Source of the DNA: JBAYJY01 sp041664945
Lineage (GTDB): Bacteria; UBP15; UBA6099
Assembly: GCA_041664945.1 (NCBI GenBank)
Contig: JBAYJY010000131.1
Coordinates: 1-12,315, forward strand
DNA length: 12,315 bases
Direction of reading: 5' to 3'
How positions within the stretch are numbered: the first letter of the stretch is position 1; every line of letters starts with the position of its first letter. The notes under the pieces are model-generated. The model searched no databases, was not told where the DNA came from, and worked only from the letters and a program-made list of their open reading frames with translations. Shown here piece after piece: positions 5,572-11,500 of this stretch. The position numbers were made by a program, and so were the translations under genes.

Positions 5572-7314
5572 ATGGCCGACTACGTAATAAGAAACGGAAC
5601 GGTAGTGGACGGGAGCGGAGCGCCGGGTTTCAGGGCGGACGTAGTTGTAGAGGGAGACAGAATAACCGCGGTTGAACGGATAGGGCAGATAAAAATCGAC
5701 CCGAACGGCTGCCGGACGATAAACGCCGCCGGAAAGATAGTGTGTCCTGGGATAATAGATTCGCATTCGCACGCGGACCTGACGATATACCGTGGCAACC
5801 ACGCGCAGACGCTCGAACCGTTGATCAGGCAGGGGATAACAACATTCATCGGCGGCAATTGCGGAATGTCGATGGCGCCGCTGAGCGAAAGGCATCCCGC
5901 CGAGGTCAAGATGTATCTCGAAGGTTTCACCGCCCGCGAACTCGACGAGGAGATTACGTGGAAAGACTCGGCCGGGTTCATGGACCAGCTCGATAAAAAC
6001 GGGGTTGCGATGAACTGCGCGCTGCTTGCGCCGCACGGCCTGATCCGGATAGACGCGATGGGCATGCAGCCCTCGCACGCGAACAACGAGCAGATCGGCC
6101 TGATGAGCCGGCGGCTCGAAGAGAGCATGGAAGCCGGCTGCGTCGGAATGTCCACCGGCCTTCAATACATGCCAGGCCTTCAGAGCGACACGCGCGAGCT
6201 GGTCAAGCTGGGCGCCGTTCTGAAAAAATACGAAGGCATATACGTAAGCCACCTGCGCACCTACATGAATGAATTGCCGAAAGCGGTGGACGAACTCGCA
6301 GAAGTCGCGCGCGAAAATGACATTCGCGCTCAGATTTCCCACATGTTCTGGGTTCCGGACCTCGGCCCGATCGGACCGCTCGTCCATGGATTCGCGCGCT
6401 TTTTTATTAACCTTTCAAAGTATTGGACGCTGCCGGCGAAACTGGATTCAGCGATTGAAAAAGAGTTGGACAGAATCACCGGTTTCTCGAAAAAGGGAGT
6501 GTCGGTCGGGGTTGACGTTATGCCGACGACGACGACATTCACGCATTTGATGGCATATTTCCCGCCGTGGGTGCTTCAGGGCAGCAAGGAAGATATAGGG
6601 CGGCGGCTGACGAACCCGCGCTACCGGCGCCGGATTCTTCGCGACATCGAAAACGGAGACATGGCGTGGCCGCACACGGGTCGCAACAGTTGGTCTCTCA
6701 ACATTTTCAAGCTGCTCGGCTGGCAATCAACGCGTATCATGTCTGTTTTCTCACGCAAGAACAAGCACCTCGAAGGCCGCACTTTCGCCGATATAGCCGA
6801 AGAGCGCGGAAAGCATCCGTTCGACGTTATCTGCGACATCCTCGCCGAGGAAGACGCCCGCGTGCTCGTATTCTCATCGCTCGGCGAACCGGAAGACAAT
6901 TTCACCGAGCAGTCTATCTACGCGGCGCTCAAGCACCCCGACGTCGCGATCAGCACGGACACCATCCTGCTCGGACTCGGCAAGCCCTCGCACCTGTTCT
7001 ACGGGGCATACCCGAAATTTTTCAGCCGTTACGTGCGCGAGAAAAAGATGCTGAGCATCGAGGCCGCCGTGCGCAAAACGAGCGGACTGCCCGCAGAGCA
7101 TTACCGGCTGAAAGACCGCGGCTTCATCAAAAAAGGCGGCTTCGCGGATGTCCTGATTTTCGACCCGAAAACAATTGCGCCGAACTGCGATTTCTGCAAC
7201 CCGCAGGGAACGCCTTCTGGTATCGAGCATGTATTCATAAACGGGCATCACGCGGTTGAGAAGGGCAAAATTGATCTCAGCATGATGCCAGGCCGGGTTC
7301 TTCGCCGCGGCTGA
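5572..7314 (+). CDS. N-acyl-D-amino-acid deacylase-like metallo-amidohydrolase, 580 aa
   Basis: A cytoplasmic amidohydrolase-superfamily enzyme of the D-aminoacylase/dihydroorotase-like branch, which removes N-acyl groups from D-amino acids or related amides. N- and C-terminal segments form the usual composite beta-sandwich. Metal ligands are visible: His65 and His67 (DSHSHAD), Cys97 (GGNCGMSMAPL), His227 (YVSHLR), His257 (QISHMFW) and the catalytic Asp463 (STDT). The GCVGMSTGLQYMPG stretch (189-202) and the C-terminal GRVLRRG are typical. It is longer than classical D-aminoacylases (about 480-500 aa). Around 470-490 the HPR motif carrying the substrate-carboxylate arginine appears to be replaced by PSHLFYG. 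The substrate is therefore uncertain. The ATG at 5572 has AAGGTG five bases upstream. Codon use changes near residue 90: ATA serves 10 of the first 12 isoleucines but 5 of the remaining 30. Confidence 0.85.
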   Translation: MADYVIRNGTVVDGSGAPGFRADVVVEGDRITAVERIGQIKIDPNGCRTINAAGKIVCPGIIDSHSHADLTIYRGNHAQTLEPLIRQGITTFIGGNCGMSMAPLSERHPAEVKMYLEGFTARELDEEITWKDSAGFMDQLDKNGVAMNCALLAPHGLIRIDAMGMQPSHANNEQIGLMSRRLEESMEAGCVGMSTGLQYMPGLQSDTRELVKLGAVLKKYEGIYVSHLRTYMNELPKAVDELAEVARENDIRAQISHMFWVPDLGPIGPLVHGFARFFINLSKYWTLPAKLDSAIEKELDRITGFSKKGVSVGVDVMPTTTTFTHLMAYFPPWVLQGSKEDIGRRLTNPRYRRRILRDIENGDMAWPHTGRNSWSLNIFKLLGWQSTRIMSVFSRKNKHLEGRTFADIAEERGKHPFDVICDILAEEDARVLVFSSLGEPEDNFTEQSIYAALKHPDVAISTDTILLGLGKPSHLFYGAYPKFFSRYVREKKMLSIEAAVRKTSGLPAEHYRLKDRGFIKKGGFADVLIFDPKTIAPNCDFCNPQGTPSGIEHVFINGHHAVEKGKIDLSMMPGRVLRRG

Positions 7315-7500
7315 GGCGTTTTGAGCGAAAATCTCCGAACCTGTTTATTTATTTCATTTTATGCTTATACTTAACCGTTAATGAATAAACTATTTCCATT
7401 TTTCATTTATAACAATACCGGTTTGCTTTGGAATTCAAAACGAATTTCGGAGAGCTGCCGCTCTTGACGTATTTTGAGGCAAACCACGGAGGTTTTGAAA

Positions 7501-8184
7501 ATGATCGCCACCAATGAAGCTTTGAAAAAAGTGCCTCTTTTTTCGAATCTGAGCGCCTCTGAATTGGAAAGCCTGAGCAAAGAGGCTTCGATCAGGGAAT
7601 ATGAAAAAAATGAGACGATAATCCATAAACAGGATGAAGGGGACTCGTTTTTCTCGCTGGTTTCGGGGCGCGTGAAAGTAGTCCTGACGGATGACGAAGG
7701 CAAGGAATTCATCGTCGGAATATTGCAGCCGCTGGAATTTTTCGGAGAGATGGCGCTTTTAGACGGCGAACCGCGGTCGGCGTCGGTTGTCGCGATCGAA
7801 AAAACAGAGGTCATCGTTCTCAAGCGCGAGGATTTTCTCCGGCAGTTCACCACTAACCCGGAAATGGCCAAAAAGGTGATAGCGGTTTTAGGAAAACGGC
7901 TTCGGCATGCGAATGAACACATAGAAAGCCTTGTTTTTCTTGATGTATGCGGGCGCTTGGCGCGTGTGCTGCTCGATTTGGCGGCCGAAACGGGCAAGGA
8001 AATGGATGATGGGATTGAATTCACCGTTTCGCACAGCCGGACCGAACTCGCGAATCTCGTCGGCACCACCCGCGAGACGCTCACGCGCGCTCTCAAAACT
8101 CTTGAAACCATGAGTTACATCAGGATCAGAAAAAACACTTTTGTTATTACCAATACTACGGGTCTTAAAAATAGAATGTATTGA
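7501..8184 (+). CDS. CRP/FNR-family transcription regulator
   Basis: A 227-residue regulator. The cyclic-nucleotide-binding fold spans about 10-125; FGEMALLDGEPRSAS (81-95) holds Glu83, Arg92 and Ser93, matching E. coli CRP Glu72, Arg82 and Ser83, which bind phosphate and ribose. After the dimer helix comes FLDVCGRLARVLLDLA (146-161), very close to CRP. The winged-helix recognition helix is TTRETLTRALKTLE (189-202), with Arg191, Glu192 and Arg196 equal to CRP Arg180, Glu181 and Arg185, which read the TGTGA half-site. CRP Thr127 and Ser128, which touch the adenine, are replaced by Ala137 and Asn138. No FNR-type N-terminal cysteines exist. ATG 7501 is set by GGAGG at 7488-7492, eight bases upstream; the in-frame TTG 7474 lies upstream of that site. 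Two matching operators lie 70-110 bp after its stop. Confidence 0.9.
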   Translation: MIATNEALKKVPLFSNLSASELESLSKEASIREYEKNETIIHKQDEGDSFFSLVSGRVKVVLTDDEGKEFIVGILQPLEFFGEMALLDGEPRSASVVAIEKTEVIVLKREDFLRQFTTNPEMAKKVIAVLGKRLRHANEHIESLVFLDVCGRLARVLLDLAAETGKEMDDGIEFTVSHSRTELANLVGTTRETLTRALKTLETMSYIRIRKNTFVITNTTGLKNRMY

Positions 8185-8215
8185 TTGACCCATGGAAAAC
8201 AAAGGATTAATTAAT

Positions 8216-8254
8216 GCGCAAGCTCTTGAGGCGCTTACGGCGACTCCCTTGCGC
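8216..8254. repeat. Perfect 7-bp inverted repeat flanking a 25-base loop
   Basis: GCGCAAG (8216-8222) is exactly complementary to CTTGCGC (8248-8254). It ends on the first base of the upstream CRP-type operator. There is no T-run after it, so it is a weak terminator candidate at best. Confidence 0.45.
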
Positions 8255-8269
8255 GTGACAATAATCACA
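8254..8269. promoter_or_regulatory. CRP-type operator 1
   Basis: CGTGA-CAATAA-TCACA matches the symmetric CRP consensus TGTGA-N6-TCACA at 9 of 10 defined bases. It lies 70 bp after the stop of the CRP-like gene, whose recognition helix is predicted to read this half-site. Confidence 0.75.
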
Positions 8270-8276
8270 TCCAAAA

Positions 8277-8292
8277 AGTGAGTCCCGTCACA
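8277..8292. promoter_or_regulatory. CRP-type operator 2, in tandem with the first
   Basis: AGTGA-GTCCCG-TCACA also matches TGTGA-N6-TCACA at 9 of 10 defined bases. Its centre (8284.5) is 23 bp from that of operator 1, close to two helical turns, so both dimers would sit on nearly the same face of the DNA. Confidence 0.75.
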
Positions 8293-8301
8293 GACAAAAT
8301 A

Positions 8302-8319
8302 TATACTCTGTCGTAAACT
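8302..8319 (+). promoter_or_regulatory. Candidate -10 elements just downstream of the operators
   Basis: TATACT (8302-8307) and TAAACT (8314-8319) are both plausible -10 boxes without good -35 boxes, as expected for activator-dependent promoters. With TAAACT the start would be near 8326. That places operator 2 at about -41.5, the class II CRP activation position. The transcript would have a leader of about 230 bases before the ATG at 8556. Confidence 0.4.
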
Positions 8320-8374
8320 GAAAGCGGAATTCTTTGTGTGGGGGGTATTATTTTAATAAAAACCGACGGTCTGA

Positions 8375-8384
8375 GCGCCGGCGC
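8375..8384. repeat. 10-bp GC-only palindrome in AT-rich DNA
   Basis: GCGCCGGCGC is a perfect palindrome within an otherwise AT-rich leader region. Its role is unknown: a protein site, or the foot of a leader structure. Confidence 0.4.
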
Positions 8385-8422
8385 AAATTTAAAATAGAGA
8401 CTTCCCTAATAATTGAAATCGT

Positions 8423-8509
8423 GTTAAAATGGATTAGTTAAAAATAACGATGCGATTATATGATTTTAACGATATTCCACAATTCCAACATAGTCTTAAA
8501 TATTTTAAC
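8423..8509. repeat. Three copies of the 8-mer ATTTTAAC at 39-40 bp spacing
   Basis: The complement GTTAAAAT occurs at 8423-8430. ATTTTAAC occurs at 8463-8470 and 8502-8509. The start-to-start distances are 40 and 39 bp. A symmetric GTTA-AAAA-TAAC (8437-8448) lies between the first two. The region lies directly upstream of the giant gene and could hold binding sites or curved DNA. Confidence 0.45.
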
Positions 8510-8555
8510 ATATTTATTTGCCGAACAGCAAAAACTTTGAAATTGGGGAGGGCAT

Positions 8556-11500
8556 ATGTGTAAAAGAAACGTCAGATGGTTACTTTTGGCGACGGTTTTA
8601 CTGGTAGTCGCCATAGCGGCTCCGATGCGGCTGCGGGCGATACCCGTCACCGCCTCGCTGACAGGAATCAGCGGCCAAGTGCAGGTTATGCTGCCGGGCG
8701 GAAGCTGGCAACCCGCCAAGGATAACATGGCGCTGCCGAACGGCACGATGGTCAAAACGGGGGCAAAATCCTCCGCGACGGTCAAGTGGAGTTCGCAGAA
8801 TGTCATGAAGCTCACCCCGTTCACGAATTTCACCGTCAAAAACATCGACATCGATCCCCGTTCGAAAACAGTGACATCGAACATGGAACTGTTTTCGGGC
8901 AAGGTAAAGATGAAGGCTGAAAAGCTCGCGAACCCCAATTCCGAGTTTACCGTGACGACGCCGACCGCGGTCGCCGGCGTTCGCGGAACTGAAGCCGACA
9001 TCGAGAATACAGCCGAGAACACTACGAACGTGACCACCCGCGACGGCGAGATGGCCGTAACGGCGCAAGGCCAGACGGTCAGCGTTCCCGGCGGAACAAC
9101 GGTCTCGGTTAATCCCGGACAGGCGCCATCGCAGCCGAAGACCATCTCTAAAGATGAGATGAACAAATGCGAGGACGATAACGATTGCGTTTCCGGCAAG
9201 TGCGAAGGCGGAATCTGCAAGATGGAAGACAAAGCCATGCAGGGCGGCGCGTGCGTTATCGACGGTTCGAGTTGCAACGGCAACGGAAACTGCTGCTCGA
9301 AGAACTGCGAAAACGGACTTTGCGCTCCGGCTCCTGTCGCAGCAGCCTGTATCCCCGACGCATCGAGCTGCCAGGCCGGCACGGAATGCTGCAGCGGCGT
9401 TTGCGCCGACGGCAAGTGCGCTCCGAAAACCGCCGCCGCCACAGAGGGAACAACCGGCGCGGCCACCGGCACTGTGACAACCGGCTCGGCCTCCGGAACC
9501 GTCACCACCGGAACCGGGACATCAACGACTACTACTGACGCCAATACCGGCACAACAACAACTACTACTACATCTACTGACGCCAACACCGGCGCCGTCA
9601 CAACCACAACCACAACGACGACAGACGGCGAAACCAATACCACGGATGAAACCGAAGAATCCACCGGGCCGGAACTGATCATCGCGAGCCCCCCGGACGG
9701 ATTCACCAGTTGTCCCTATGTCACGGTTTCCGGGTTCGCTTCTCCCGGAACATCCGTCATCCTCGACAACATTGATCTCATGAAAGACTCCCGGACCTCA
9801 AAATATCCCGACGGCTCTTTCTCGTTAAGCAATTACAAGCTCATGGATTGCACAAAAGCTCTCGTTTTCATTGCCAAGGATTCTTCAGGCAAGGAAACAA
9901 GGGTGGTCGTGACATCCGGAGCGACGGCGAACGCCGCCGCCATGGGCGTCAAGCTCACCGGCCTCAGCTTAGTCCTTCAGCAGGATGGAGCATGGTACGG
10001 CGGCTTGACAACGGTTACAGCGAAAGCCATCGCTAAATCGTCGACTCCGTTCACAGGCGCTATTCTCGTAAACTTCAAGGGCCCGAACGGCTTATTCTAC
10101 GGAAACATGACGATGATGCCGATCAGCGGCCTTTCATCTGCGACAAACAATGCCGGTCAGATTGATTATTACGCGCAGGCTGAACTGCAAATTCCCACCG
10201 GCCCGGCGAATCCGTTCACCGTTATCGCCGAAGTTCCAGGCCTGCCGGCGGCTCAGGGATCTGTTGTAGTCAAGGCTTACAACTGCACGCCGACTCCGAT
10301 GATTCCCGCCGACGGCATTGATAACGACTGCGACGCCCGGATCGGCGAAGACCCGATCGACGGAATCGACAATGATTTCGACGGCCTTGTCGACGAAGAC
10401 TCCCCGGCGGTTGCCGCATCCGCGAGCGTCTGTCAGGCGATTCTCGTCAAAGACACATGCTGGGCAACCAACGGCTGCAAATGGGATAACGCGGTTAATA
10501 AGTGTTTCTCCGCAGGCGTCCAGTGCGGCGACAGCATCGACAACGACCGCGACGGCCGCATCGACGAGGAAGCTCTCGACGGCGTCGACAACGACGGCGA
10601 CGGCCGCATCGACGAGGATACGATGTGTGAATGCGACACAACGGACCTCTACGCCGACTGCGACTTCGACACAGTTCTTAACGGCGTTGACTGCAACCCG
10701 TTCGACAAAAACGTTATTATAACTAAATCATCTCCCGCCTGCGCCGTGAAATGCGACGCGCAAGCTTCTCCCGAAGCCGACTGCGACAACGACGGCCTAA
10801 ATAACTCGGAAGAAATGGCGGTCGGAACCAATCCTTATAATAAAGACACCGACGGCGACGCGTTTGGCGATCTGGCGGAACTCGAATCACACTTTAACCC
10901 GCTCGATCCGGCCAGCAAGCCGAGTAACTGTTCCGCGCATTTGCATTCCGACATGTGCGCGATTGATCCGAACTGTCTCTGGGACGCCGCGCTTCTGGCT
11001 TGCAAGCAGAGATACGAAGCGATCGCCCCGACAGTCGGCGGCGCGGTCATCTGCATAGGCGGCCAAGTCGCCTCTCCGGACGGCAAGTGCTTCTGCCCGG
11101 CCGGAATGGTTTGGAACGCCGCCAACCAGTTCTGCGAAATGCCCTCTTACACACGCTGCGCCAGCATGACTTACTTCGACAACGCAACAGGCGGCTGCGT
11201 GCCGACATGCACCGGCGGCCAGCTCAATGACAACACGACAGGCACATGCTATTGCCCGGACGGCAAGTTCCTCGGACCGGACGGCTACTGCATCGCCGCG
11301 GTCGATTGCCCCGCCTCCAAGGGCTTTGTCATCGATCCGGCCACACAGGCCTGTATCTGCAACGACGCCGTAACGCCCTTCTTCGACGAACTTCAGGGCG
11401 CGTGCGTTGCGGAATGTTCCGGCGGACAGGTGGGCGACCACACCGCTGACTACTGCGTCTGCCCGGCAGGCGCGACAGGTTCTTATCTTGATATGAACGC

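Larger units (their letters stand above)
8185..8555. other. AT-rich regulatory region between the CRP-like gene and the giant surface protein gene
   Basis: No convincing gene lies in these 371 bases; a 29-codon frame at 8192-8281 lacks a ribosome-binding site. The region holds an inverted repeat (8216-8254), two CRP-type operators (8254-8269 and 8277-8292), candidate -10 boxes just after them, a GC-only palindrome (8375-8384) and three copies of an 8-mer (8423-8509). The ribosome-binding site GGGGAGGG (8545-8552) precedes the ATG at 8556. No clear terminator of the regulator gene is seen. Confidence 0.65.

Noticed and set aside
5512..6387. A 291-codon open frame on the minus strand
   Set aside because: Shadow of the amidohydrolase gene, which has all metal ligands and a good start.
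7302..7321. Possible terminator after the amidohydrolase gene
   Set aside because: Only a 4-bp CGCC/GGCG stem before a short T-run; too weak to call.
8192..8281. A 29-codon open frame starting seven bases after the regulator gene
   Set aside because: No ribosome-binding site, no recognisable product, and it overlaps both CRP-type operators. A small peptide cannot be excluded but is not supported.
8456..9706. A 416-codon open frame on the minus strand
   Set aside because: It is antisense to the giant surface protein. Its long Val/Pro runs are the complement of Thr codons in the linker, and it covers the real signal peptide and FecR domain.
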